Assembly (NCBI RefSeq): GCF_000373265.1
Contig: NZ_KB890762.1
Location: 940,833 to 1,004,832, forward strand
Source of the DNA: Pontibacter roseus DSM 17521
Lineage (GTDB): Bacteria > Bacteroidota > Bacteroidia > Cytophagales > Hymenobacteraceae
Direction of reading: 5' to 3'
DNA length: 64,000 nt
Part shown: positions 16,494 through 24,691 of the stretch, one piece after another
How the letters are laid out: each line of letters opens with the position of its first letter
Numbering within the stretch: position 1 is the stretch's first letter
The notes under the pieces: generated by a model
What the model was told of the DNA's origin: nothing
Seen by the model: only the letters and a program-made list of their open reading frames with translations
The model's database searches: none
Made by a program: the position numbers and the translations under genes

Positions 16494-17834
16494 ATGCAAA
16501 CCACTACGACCACCTTAGCCCCTCCTACACAGCAATTCAGTAAAACCGCCGGCCTGCTGCTCATCAGCCTGGGCCTATTGGGTGTGCTCGTGGCTGCTGT
16601 TGGAGCGCAGGCGGTGAGCCCGGTGCTGACCGGAGGGGGAGGTATGTTGGTGTTTACGTTGGGTAGCCTGCTCTACATCTGGCAGAGCCGCCAAGGCAAA
16701 GCGCTGTCGGAGCAGAACAACCAGGTATGGCGGCAGGACGCAACTGCCCGGGGTGCTTCGGCATGGGTCATTGGCTTCGTGCTGACAGGTTTCTACGTGC
16801 TACTCTACTGGTTTCCGGAAACGCTGCAGGGGCTGGTACAGGCGGTGGAGCCGTTCAGCCAATGGCTCCGAAACAGGCCCGCTGACCAGTGGTTCCTCTA
16901 CGGCACCTTCTATACCCTGGCGGTGCTCATCATGGGGGTGTTCGCCCTGCTAAAGTACCGCAGCAGCCGCTACCACATCATCCGGACCATCTCGGTGATG
17001 TTCTTCCAGTTGGGGTTCGCCTTCCTGCTGCCTGGGCTGCTGTTGCTGCTCAACAAGCCAGAATTCTACTTCAGTTATTTTTGGCCCCTCAAGTACGATT
17101 ACCTTTTCCCAAGCACAGTGGGGTATCTGGTGCAGGATGGTGCGGCGCTGGGGGTGTTCATGGTCTTCTGGGGAGCAGTGCTTTCTTTCCTGGCTACGCC
17201 GGTGCTCACCTACTTCTACGGCAAACGCTGGTACTGCTCCTGGGTGTGCGGCTGCGGCGGTCTGGCCGAGACTGCTGGAGACCCTTACCGCCATCTGTCT
17301 GACAAGAGCCGCTCGGCCTGGCGCTGGGAAGTGGCCATCCTCTATCCTATCCTAGGCTTCGTCATCATCACGACGCTGGCGCTCTGGGTCAACTCCTGGA
17401 GTGAGGGAAAACTGCTGGGAGATTTATCCGGCGGCTTCGCCAGCACTTATGGCTTTTTTATTGGGGCGATATTCTCGGGAGTGGTTGGCGTGGGATTCTA
17501 CCCCATCATGGGCAACCGGGTATGGTGCCGCTTTGGCTGTCCTATGGCAGCATACCTGGGTTTGCTGCAAAAGCACTTCTCCCGATTCCGCATCACCACA
17601 AACGGCGGCCAGTGCATCTCGTGCGGCAATTGCTCCACCTACTGCGAAATGGGTATTGACGTGCGCTGGTACGCGCAGCAAGGCGAGCCCATCATCCGTG
17701 CCTCCTGCGTCGGCTGCGGCATCTGTGCCCACGTTTGCCCCAGAGGCGTGCTGAAACTGGAGAACGGCCCGCGCGAGCACCGCTACGCTGCTACCCCTCT
17801 CATCAAGCGGGATGACCTGCAAATTCTCAGTTAA
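16494..17834 (+). CDS. NapH/NosR-like membrane 4Fe-4S polyferredoxin
   Basis: 446 residues. About six membrane helices occupy residues 15-300. Conserved Cys pairs occur at the membrane face (WYCSWVCGCGG, VWCRFGCPMAAYLG), as in NosR/NapH/CcoG proteins. Two C-terminal 4Fe-4S motifs follow: CISCGNCSTYCEMG and CVGCGICAHVCPRG. Such proteins pass electrons across or along the membrane. No denitrification or nitrate-reductase genes are nearby; the operon partners are a flavoprotein and a DUF547 protein, suggesting an electron chain to an unidentified periplasmic acceptor. No clear terminator follows, only repeats. Confidence 0.9.
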   Translation: MQTTTTTLAPPTQQFSKTAGLLLISLGLLGVLVAAVGAQAVSPVLTGGGGMLVFTLGSLLYIWQSRQGKALSEQNNQVWRQDATARGASAWVIGFVLTGFYVLLYWFPETLQGLVQAVEPFSQWLRNRPADQWFLYGTFYTLAVLIMGVFALLKYRSSRYHIIRTISVMFFQLGFAFLLPGLLLLLNKPEFYFSYFWPLKYDYLFPSTVGYLVQDGAALGVFMVFWGAVLSFLATPVLTYFYGKRWYCSWVCGCGGLAETAGDPYRHLSDKSRSAWRWEVAILYPILGFVIITTLALWVNSWSEGKLLGDLSGGFASTYGFFIGAIFSGVVGVGFYPIMGNRVWCRFGCPMAAYLGLLQKHFSRFRITTNGGQCISCGNCSTYCEMGIDVRWYAQQGEPIIRASCVGCGICAHVCPRGVLKLENGPREHRYAATPLIKRDDLQILS

Positions 17835-17923
17835 GGTGCTGTAGCGACAATCTTTCCTGCTACTGGTTAACTCACCCCCTCACCAGAGGGGAATCGACTG
17901 CGAGAATCTTATTAGACGATGTT

Positions 17924-18478
17924 GTCATTCCGACGAAAGGAGGAATCTTATACCTTTCGAGCCGTACATCCAGCGCCAGCGCAGATGCGGCTTTTATGAG
18001 GACACTAGCGAGGAAAGTAGGAATTATACCAGGTACAGACTGGCTCGCATGTTTCACCGCCGGTTCCCGCTGCGCTTGACCGGCGGCAGGCAGGGTAACA
18101 GATTCCTCCTTTCGTCGGAATGACAAAGAGTGTATGGGAATTGCGGGAAAGGGTACAAGAGTGACAGGAGCTTGAGCAGGTATGGCAGGCGAAGGCTAGG
18201 AAAGATACCGCTGGCATGTATAGCCTTGACACCCCTCTGACTCCCCTCAAGGGGAGAGTCTCCAATGTAGCCACGGAGCGAAGACAACAGCCCGGTGCAC
18301 CCTTTGGCGCTCCACTGTCCGAGCGGTCAGCGAGTGGGGGTAGGGGCCCTCGAGAAAGGAGCGTCTTGATTTTTTTGCCTACTTTGGGGGTAGGGGCCCT
18401 CGATTTTCATCAAGGAAAAAAGTAGGTGCCCGCCGCACAGGCGAAGCTACAGAGCAACTCAGCGAGCAGGCAGCAAAA
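17924..18478 (-). repeat. Composite non-coding repeat, copy 1
   Basis: Part one (17924-18124, 201 bp) has 25 bp perfect terminal inverted repeats beginning GTCATTCCGACGAAAGGAGG and an internal hairpin of the ACCGCCGGT/ACCGGCGGT type. Part two (about 18278-18478) contains the GCCTGTGCGGCGGGCACC module followed by CCTACTTTTTT...AAAGTAGG. Read on the minus strand, order and sequence match copy 2 at 41770-42208. This copy has an extra GAGGGCCCCTACCCCC duplication (near 18385-18402 and 18338-18352). It is MITE-like; no coding capacity. Confidence 0.85.
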
Positions 18479-18544
18479 ACAGCTGCAATAAAACAATAAC
18501 TCAGAAGAAGCAACTGCCAAGAAAAGCATCAGAAAGATATTCCC

Positions 18545-18588
18545 TAAAAATGACAAACGCGGGCATCTGTTCTTCACAAATGCCCGCG
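18545..18588 (-). terminator. Terminator for the small membrane protein
   Basis: Stem CGCGGGCAT / ATGCCCGCG with a 13-nt loop. The minus-strand tail TTTGTCATTTTTA follows. It lies 47 bases downstream of the 81-residue gene. Confidence 0.8.
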
Positions 18589-18634
18589 CCTGGGGTTTGA
18601 TTCTGAAACCGGCGCTAACCGGAATCAGCAGCTG

Positions 18635-18880
18635 TTACTGTAATTCTTCCTGCTCCATGTACTCCCACATCGCGTCCTCATTGGCGCCAGTTCTGGCAGC
18701 GTAAATCAGCATGGTGGTATACACACCGATTAATAGGAAACTCAATGGAATGGAAAATACAAACGATACTATCAGGGTCTTTACCGGGTCTGGCTTCGAC
18801 TTCATCTTAGTGGATGCATACCAAAAGAAACAAATGTTGAAGATTCCGGCAAGGGCAACGAAATTGATGATATCTAACAT
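18635..18880 (-). CDS. Small two-helix membrane protein
   Basis: 81 residues with two membrane helices (IINFVALAGIFNICFFWYA and TLIVSFVFSIPLSFLLIGVY) and a short acidic C-terminus. The function is unknown. A clear terminator downstream and a normal ATG start support a real monocistronic gene. No partner gene is adjacent. Confidence 0.75.
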   Translation of the reverse strand: MLDIINFVALAGIFNICFFWYASTKMKSKPDPVKTLIVSFVFSIPLSFLLIGVYTTMLIYAARTGANEDAMWEYMEQEELQ

Positions 18881-19713
18881 TGGCTAAAAGTTAAATTTTT
18901 GTTGGTATAACCAACTAGCGTGCCATAACTTGGCTATGGCTTCAGCTAATCTTTGGCTATATCAAAACCCTAAATAGTTGGTTAGAAATGAATTACAGCA
19001 TGCGTTTTATCAAACTGCATAGTGCAATTTAGGAGGCTAGCTTTTAATTCACAAGCACCTCCCCCAAAAAATTTAACAAAATTTTAACTTTGTCGTAGAA
19101 ACGGGCCTATTCGCAGTTTTTTTAGGCTGATTGGTGGATAGCTTTTCACTATACTTGACTATAGTAGCTACAACTTTTCCCGGAATAGGCCAACCTTACC
19201 CCACATCCTTATATTATAACTACCTCATCTGCACCCGCTTATATATTAATTTCAAGTTAGAGCTATGAAAGTATACTTGTTCGACCCTGACCATAAGGAT
19301 GGGATAGGTACTATTAAACTCTCGGTGCAGTCTTATAATGCAACTTTGTTTCCCTTAGGCGAATGGCTAGCGAAGACAGTTGCTCTCTGCCTGTGGGTAC
19401 GTCCAACGCACCTGATAGCCTCTCCTACCTCCTTCCCCACCATAGGAGCAGTCTGCCGGAACTGGAACTTCAGCCAAAACATTGCCGCACCTTTCTAAGC
19501 CTTCGCTCCTACGCAGGTTTTGGCCCATTCAGCACGGTGGGTTCTTCAGTGAAACAACACGCATAAACAGCTGATACGTGCTTTTTGTCCTCTGCCGCGG
19601 GTGAAAATAATGGCGGCCGATAGACAAAATTTATAGGCTTCTGTCGTACTTTTGGCGCCGCATCAGGCGGCTATACCTTAACCCCGCACCCCTGCCGCGC
19701 GTTACTCTCTCCT
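18881..19713. other. AT-rich intergenic region with one doubtful ORF
   Basis: 833 bases. A 77-codon frame at 19265-19498 (MKVYLFDPDHKDG...) starts plausibly but turns into low-confidence sequence after about 30 residues and has no recognised relatives, so it is not called. A TAACTTTG box occurs at about 19084-19091 and a TACTTTTG box at 19647-19654. Confidence 0.55.
19647..19654 (+). promoter_or_regulatory. Candidate -7 box for TetR gene
   Basis: TACTTTTG fits TAnnTTTG and lies 59 bases before the TetR start. No clear TTG element is seen at the usual spacing. Confidence 0.4.
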
Positions 19714-20334
19714 ATGGAAGTACAGACTGAAACCCCAAAAGACATCCGGCAGAGCATTATCCGGCAGGCCCGGGAGCTTTTTTTCACCCATGGTTACACA
19801 AAAGTGCTCATGGCGCAATTGGCCAAAGAACTGGGTATGAGCAAGAAAACCCTGTATCAATACTTTGATGGTAAAGAAGACGTGCTGAAAGCCGTGATGA
19901 AAGAGTACCTGGCAGAGAGCACGCGCAAGGTGGAGCGCATCCTACAGGACAGGGAACTGGACTTCAAGGATAAAATCAGCCAGATTTTCAGCTATGTGGG
20001 TACGCGTCTTTCAGCGGTGAACGGACAGTTTATAGCCGACATCAAAAAGAACGCCCCCAGCAGCTGGCAGTTGCTCCAGAACTACAAGGTAGAAGCTGCC
20101 TTTCTGCGTTTCAACGCCCTGCTGGAGGAGGGGGTGCAGAAGGGGCATGTGCGGAAGGATATCAACCGGCCGCTGGCTGTCGTGCTGTACGCCAGTGCAC
20201 TTGAAACCATTTTCAATCCGGATTTTACAAAGCAGGTGCCCGATGAACTGACGCGCCAGATGCCTGAGGGTTCTGCCCAGGTGTTCGATGGCTTGGTCAG
20301 AGTCATCTTCGAGGGTGTGCTGCAGGAAAAGTAA
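19714..20334 (+). CDS. TetR/AcrR-family regulator
   Basis: 206 residues. The N-terminal HTH is typical: IIRQARELFFTHGYTKVLMA then QLAKELGMSKKTLYQYFDGK. It is followed by an all-helical ligand-binding domain with no recognisable ligand signature. It is bracketed by intergenic DNA on both sides and ends at a terminator, so the regulated genes are not obvious; autoregulation or a distant target is likely. Confidence 0.92.
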   Translation: MEVQTETPKDIRQSIIRQARELFFTHGYTKVLMAQLAKELGMSKKTLYQYFDGKEDVLKAVMKEYLAESTRKVERILQDRELDFKDKISQIFSYVGTRLSAVNGQFIADIKKNAPSSWQLLQNYKVEAAFLRFNALLEEGVQKGHVRKDINRPLAVVLYASALETIFNPDFTKQVPDELTRQMPEGSAQVFDGLVRVIFEGVLQEK

Positions 20335-20808
20335 ACCTTCCTGTTGATTTCCCCAGCCTATAAAAGCCCTGCCTACACGCGAGGGCTTTTTGCTATACCT
20401 GCAATTGCACTCCTTGAAGGCATCAAAATTAGCCATAAGCGCAGCAAAACATGTTTTACCATAGGCTTCTTTCCATAAAACCGTCCCTGTTCTTCTCCAG
20501 CTATCCCAGATAAAACAAAGCGCTAATCAGTATTATCCTATACCTGCTTCCCAAGACCAAAGCCATCAGTTACGCATAATCTAACTTAATAAGCAAGTCC
20601 ATGGCTCTTTACTAAATTATGGTCAAATAAAATAACTATATATAATTTGGAGCGTAACAGAAAAATACAAAACCCCTGCAATAACTCTCATCAACAGGCG
20701 TTGTTGTTCTTTAAACTGAAATCAAAGCCAGGATGATTAGCAACACGGTATTGCTTTACACTCCATTCGGCTTTGTATCGTTGCACTTTTTAACTAATTA
20801 GAAACGAG
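20335..20808. other. AT-rich intergenic region upstream of the first STAS-like gene
   Basis: No gene seen. It contains the TetR terminator and two CTATACCTGC motif copies, and is otherwise plain AT-rich sequence. Confidence 0.6.
20362..20391 (+). terminator. Rho-independent terminator
   Basis: Stem AAAAGCCCT / AGGGCTTTT with an 11-nt loop ends in TTTTT, 28 bases after the TetR stop. Confidence 0.88.
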
Positions 20809-21165
20809 ATGGACATAACCAACCACACCCACCACAACCGCCACATCACGTTTGTACAAGGCCTTGTAAAGCAGCAGGCTTTTTCCGAGATACGCCAGGC
20901 GCTTGCCACGGCGCCACAAGCCGACGTCAGGCAGCTTTGGATAGACTGTTCCCACGTAGACCGCACCCAACTTACCACCAGCAACCTTTGCCTGTTTGTA
21001 GGCGAGCTTCTCAAATTCAAGAATGAACAGGTACAGGTCGTGCTCTGCGGTATGGACCAAACAACCGAAAAGCTATTCATCCTACTCAAACTGGATATGC
21101 TCTTCGGGAAAGCCCGTAGCCTGCAGGACGCACTCGTTCCAGATAAACAACTAGTTGCCGCCTGA
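20809..21165 (+). CDS. STAS-like protein 1
   Basis: 118 residues with the beta-alpha pattern of a STAS/anti-sigma-antagonist domain: RHITFVQGLVKQQAFSEIRQ, LWIDCSHVDRTQLTT, LLKFKNEQVQVVLCGM, LLKLDMLFGKARSLQDAL. The loop that normally carries the phospho-Ser (DSSGL type) reads DRTQLTT here. It would therefore not be a standard SpoIIAA-type switch unless a Thr serves. It is paralogous to the gene at 21636. No anti-sigma kinase or phosphatase is in the window. Confidence 0.72.
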   Translation: MDITNHTHHNRHITFVQGLVKQQAFSEIRQALATAPQADVRQLWIDCSHVDRTQLTTSNLCLFVGELLKFKNEQVQVVLCGMDQTTEKLFILLKLDMLFGKARSLQDALVPDKQLVAA

Positions 21166-21635
21166 GCGGTAACTCCACCGATAAACGAGCGGGTGCCCTT
21201 GGTTGCAGGGGCACCCGCTCTGCTTTACTGCCTCCCCCCCTTTCTGGGCATACCGCTCCTACACCTCTTCCCTATGCCTACCACTTCTGAAATACGCTGC
21301 CGCACTGTGCCGCATCTATACCTATCATTTCAAAAACTAGTTGACTTATTATTGATATAATACAATATTTTACAAACCGCACAGAAAAACATCTCAGTAT
21401 ATAAGCTGATTCTGTTTCGCATATACACTGATTTACAAGCACAGGCCATTACTTCTCCTGTTCTACCCCGTTTAATAAAATACAATTACTACCAACACCT
21501 AAATCAACAGTTCAGAAAGTACGGGAACGGCAACTGTGTAGGTCATCACCCTTCATCAGCCTGTAGAGCAAAGCAATCGCCTGCTATACCTGCCTGTCCT
21601 GAGTTCTGACTTAACACTACAAAAATTCAGGCGCA
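21166..21635. other. Intergenic region between the two STAS-like genes
   Basis: No gene seen. It holds a terminator at its left end and two CTATACCT motif copies; the rest is AT-rich. The length suggests independent promoters for the two paralogues. Confidence 0.6.
21187..21227 (+). terminator. Rho-independent terminator
   Basis: A 12 bp stem (GAGCGGGTGCCC / GGGCACCCGCTC) is followed by TGCTTTA. The T-tract is short. Confidence 0.8.
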
Positions 21636-22037
21636 ATGGACATTACAATTCAGACATACAACGGGCTAACAGTAGTTGTGGCACAAGGACTGCTTAGCGA
21701 GAGCACTTTCTCAGAAGTAAATGAGAAGGTCAGAAATGCTCCCACGGAAAACACAAAACAGGTATGGCTTGACTGCACACACTTACACCGCGTTCAGCTT
21801 ACACAGACCTGTTTCAGCTCATTTATCAGCGAATTGCTGCAACTCCGCAGGCAAGGTATAGAGGTCGTGCTGTTCGGGGTGAGTGGCCACACCCAGCACT
21901 TGCTGCGGCTACTTCACCTGGAGAAGATGTTCAGGCAGGTACCCACCCTGGAAGACGCCTACCTGCTCATCAATCAGCCGCAAGGAAATTCAGAAATAGA
22001 AGTGAGTGGGCCAAACCAGAATCTCGCCGTGGCATAA
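21636..22037 (+). CDS. STAS-like protein 2
   Basis: 133 residues. It aligns by eye with the upstream paralogue along its length: both begin MDIT, and share [LV]W[IL]DC[ST]H followed by [TV]QLT, [EL]LL.[FL] and a V[QE]VVL[CF]G strand. The phospho-acceptor loop is also altered (HRVQLTQ). A 20-residue Asn/Glu/Gly tail extends beyond the domain. The stop lies 29 bases before the esterase-like lipoprotein gene, so the two may be co-transcribed. Function unknown. Confidence 0.72.
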   Translation: MDITIQTYNGLTVVVAQGLLSESTFSEVNEKVRNAPTENTKQVWLDCTHLHRVQLTQTCFSSFISELLQLRRQGIEVVLFGVSGHTQHLLRLLHLEKMFRQVPTLEDAYLLINQPQGNSEIEVSGPNQNLAVA

Positions 22038-22066
22038 AGCCGATTATCCACCAATGCTAGGATGAC

Positions 22067-23401
22067 ATGACAAAGCTAAGGATGCACGCACTGGTGTGGG
22101 GGGTGGTCATGCTGCTGGGCTCCTGCTCCAAGGATAGCGTGGAGGCAAGCAGAAGTCCGGAAGTGGAGATTCCGGCGGAGGCCATCTCCAAACTGGACAC
22201 AAAACAGGACCTGGATGTGCTGCTGAACGACATAGGCGACGCACGTTACGTGCTGCTAGGCGAGGCCTCCCATGGCACCTCCGAGTACTATACCTGGCGC
22301 GCCGCCATCACCAGACGCCTGGTTCAGGAAAAGGGATTCAAGTTGGTGGCCGTAGAAGGAGACTGGCCGGATGCCTACCAACTCAACAGCTACATACGCG
22401 GCACCGGCACGTCAGGCAGCGCCAGGGAGACATTGGTGCAGAGCTTTGAACGCTGGCCCACCTGGATGTGGGCCAACGAAGAGGTAGCGGAACTGGCCGA
22501 GTGGCTGAAAAGGCATAACCAGGCACAGGCGACTGACAGGCAGGTGGGTTTCTATGGGCTGGATGTCTACAGCCTGTGGGAGTCTATGGAGGAGGTGCAG
22601 CGGTACATGCGTCAGACGAACCCTGGCGGCGCGCAGGCGGCAGCGGCAGCCCTGCAGTGCTTTGCCAGCTACAACCGCGACGAGTGGGATTATGCGCAGG
22701 CCGCTACCACCATTGCCTCCGCCTCCTGCGCCGATGAACTGGAGAACCTGCTGAAGGTGGCACAGCAACAGGCCGAGGCGAGCCCCGCCGGAGATGAGGC
22801 CGCCTTCAACGCGCTGCAGAACGCCCTAGTAGCCTTGAACGCTGAACGCTACTACCGCACCGCCATCAAAAGCGACGTCGAATCCTGGAACGTACGCGAC
22901 CGGCACATGCTCCAGACCATTAACAACCTGGCGCAGCACCATGGGCCAGATGCAAAAATCGTAGTCTGGGAACACAACACCCACGTTGGGGACGCGCGCT
23001 ATACCGACATGGCGAACGCAGGCATGGTTAACGTGGGGCAGCTCGTCCGGGAGCAGCACGCCGCTCAGGGGGTATACCTGGTGGGCTTTGGCTCCTACGC
23101 TGGACGCGTGATTGCCGCCGAACGCTGGGGAGCACCGCTTCGCGAGATTCGCGTGCCGCAGGCACAACCAGGCACCTGGGAACACATCCTGCACCAGATT
23201 CCTCCGGCAAACAAAATCATGCTGCTGAGGCCACTTCGGCAGGACCCAAACCTATTGCAGCGGCGGGGGCACCGGGCCATTGGCGTCTCATACAGCCCAG
23301 GGGCAGAGGCAGGGAACTATGTTCCCACCATACTGCCCGAGCGGTATGATGCCTTTCTCTTCATTGATGAGACTTCCGCCCTCCGCCCACTCAAACAATA
23401 G
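22067..23401 (+). CDS. Erythromycin-esterase-family lipoprotein
   Basis: 444 residues. The signal MTKLRMHALVWGVVMLLGSC predicts lipidation at Cys20. The body carries erythromycin-esterase family landmarks: LLGEASHGTSEYY with the catalytic-type His, VAVEGDWPDAYQLNSYIRG, FYGLDVYSLWESMEEV and VVWEHNTHVGDARYTDM. Many distant members have no macrolide activity, and the family is widespread in soil bacteria, so the substrate is unknown. It ends at a terminator. Confidence 0.9.
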   Translation: MTKLRMHALVWGVVMLLGSCSKDSVEASRSPEVEIPAEAISKLDTKQDLDVLLNDIGDARYVLLGEASHGTSEYYTWRAAITRRLVQEKGFKLVAVEGDWPDAYQLNSYIRGTGTSGSARETLVQSFERWPTWMWANEEVAELAEWLKRHNQAQATDRQVGFYGLDVYSLWESMEEVQRYMRQTNPGGAQAAAAALQCFASYNRDEWDYAQAATTIASASCADELENLLKVAQQQAEASPAGDEAAFNALQNALVALNAERYYRTAIKSDVESWNVRDRHMLQTINNLAQHHGPDAKIVVWEHNTHVGDARYTDMANAGMVNVGQLVREQHAAQGVYLVGFGSYAGRVIAAERWGAPLREIRVPQAQPGTWEHILHQIPPANKIMLLRPLRQDPNLLQRRGHRAIGVSYSPGAEAGNYVPTILPERYDAFLFIDETSALRPLKQ

Positions 23402-23418
23402 CCCACTTCTAATTGTTG

Positions 23419-23460
23419 GAAACCGCCCGACCTGAATAGCCCGGCGGTTTCACTTTTACA
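23419..23460 (+). terminator. Rho-independent terminator
   Basis: Stem GAAACCGCC / GGCGGTTTC with a 15-nt loop is followed by ACTTTTA. Confidence 0.8.
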
Positions 23461-23494
23461 GTACTTCCATCAGATTTCGAAGATTGGTTCTACC

Positions 23495-24508
23495 TTATTG
23501 GCCATACTCAGCCACTTTCACGAACAGCTTACCCGTGTTCTCGCCTTTGAAGAGGCCGAAGAAAGCCTGCGGCAGGTTGTCGAAGCCCTCCACGACGTGC
23601 TCTTCGTATTGCAGCTTCCCGGCCTTCACCCATGCCGCCAGTTCCTGGGCCGCCTCCCCGAAATGAGCGGCATAATCCCCCACAATGAAGCCTTTCATTA
23701 GGGCGCTCTTAGTCAGCAGGATGGGCTCCACACGCGGACCAGTAGGGCGCGAGGTGGCGTTGTAGTGCGCAATCTGGCCACAGATGGCGATGCGGGCGAA
23801 CTTGTTCAGCCGGGCATAAACGGCATCAGAAATCTCCCCGCCCACGTTGTCGAAGTAGATGTCCACCCCATTGGGGCAAGCGGCCGCTATGGCTTCGCGC
23901 ATGTTCTGGGTGGTCTTGTAGTTGATGCCCTCGTCAAAGCCTAGGTCGTTCAGCAGGTAATCTATCTTCTCATCGGAGCCGGCTATACCTACCACCCGGC
24001 AACCTTTCAGCTTGGCAATCTGTCCGACCACCGTACCCACCGCACCTGCCGCACCCGACACCACCACCGTCTCCCCTTCCTTCGGCTGCCCGATGTAGAG
24101 CAGGCCGCAGTAGGCGGTGAGCCCCGGCATACCCAGTATACCCAAGTGGTAGCTCAGCGGCGCCAGGTGCGGGTCCAGCTGGCTGAGGCCTTTGCCGTTG
24201 GAGATGCTGTAGGTCTGCCAAGGAAGGTTGCCTAGCACCACCGCGCCCTTGCTATACCGCTCATGGCGGCTCTCCACCACCTCTGCCACCACACCCCCAG
24301 CTATGGGCTCATTCAGGTTGTATGGTGCCACGTACGACTCCCCTTCGCTCATGCGGCCGCGCATGTAGGGGTCTACGGAGATGTAGAGTGCCTTCAGCAG
24401 CACCTGCCCCTCCTCCAGGGGCGGCAGCCGCTCTTCCCTGCTTTCAAAGTTCTCCTCCGTAGGCATGCCCTGTGGGCGACTCTTCAGTAAAATGCTCTTC
24501 GTATTCAT
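23495..24508 (-). CDS. NADP-dependent MDR oxidoreductase (CurA/leukotriene-reductase type)
   Basis: 337 residues of the zinc-free medium-chain reductase group. The N-terminal catalytic domain shows ISVDPYMRGRMSEGESY. The nucleotide fold shows VVVSGAAGAVGTVVGQIAKL with GSDEK, and VDIYFDNVGGEISDAV. Such enzymes reduce alkenals, enones or quinones. It is monocistronic on the minus strand, between the esterase-like lipoprotein and a TetR gene; control by that TetR regulator is possible but unproven. Confidence 0.92.
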   Translation of the reverse strand: MNTKSILLKSRPQGMPTEENFESREERLPPLEEGQVLLKALYISVDPYMRGRMSEGESYVAPYNLNEPIAGGVVAEVVESRHERYSKGAVVLGNLPWQTYSISNGKGLSQLDPHLAPLSYHLGILGMPGLTAYCGLLYIGQPKEGETVVVSGAAGAVGTVVGQIAKLKGCRVVGIAGSDEKIDYLLNDLGFDEGINYKTTQNMREAIAAACPNGVDIYFDNVGGEISDAVYARLNKFARIAICGQIAHYNATSRPTGPRVEPILLTKSALMKGFIVGDYAAHFGEAAQELAAWVKAGKLQYEEHVVEGFDNLPQAFFGLFKGENTGKLFVKVAEYGQ

Positions 24509-24620
24509 AATCTGCTCTATGGTATACCTACTTTTATGCGAAACACACTGCCTGGGTTATGGTATTGTCAGAAAAAGCGCCTCCGCGTGCACACGACACA
24601 CAAATAGGATGAGCAGAGGT

Positions 24621-24669
24621 CCCGAAAACAAAAAAGGATGGCGCCGGCTCTCTGAAGCCGGCGCCATCC
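24621..24669 (-). terminator. Strong terminator of TetR gene (minus)
   Basis: A 14 bp GC-rich perfect stem at 24636-24649 / 24656-24669 is followed on the minus strand by TTTTTTGTTTTC. Confidence 0.92.
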
Positions 24670-24691
24670 CTCTCTTGCTATACCTAGTTGT

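Larger units (their letters stand above)
17835..18634. other. Repeat-dense intergenic region
   Basis: 800 bases without a credible gene. A CCCCTCACCAGAGGGG hairpin sits at 17876-17891. The composite dispersed repeat covers 17924-18478 and includes an internal CTCCCCTCAAGGGGAG hairpin (18241-18256). A minus-strand terminator lies at 18545-18588. Short frames here read through repeat DNA. Confidence 0.75.

Noticed and set aside
14323-17834. Denitrification (nos/nap) cluster
   Set aside because: Only the polyferredoxin resembles NosR/NapH; no reductase, maturation or cytochrome genes of those pathways are present.
17835-18634. Insertion sequence remnant
   Set aside because: Terminal inverted repeats are present but no transposase fragment could be found in any frame; treated as a non-autonomous repeat.
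19265-19498. Possible 77-residue protein MKVYLFDPDHKDG...
   Set aside because: No recognisable domain, doubtful composition after the first 30 residues and no terminator or partner. Left uncalled.
22067-23401. Macrolide resistance gene
   Set aside because: The family name is erythromycin esterase, but distant lipoprotein members in soil bacteria need not act on macrolides; no resistance context is seen.
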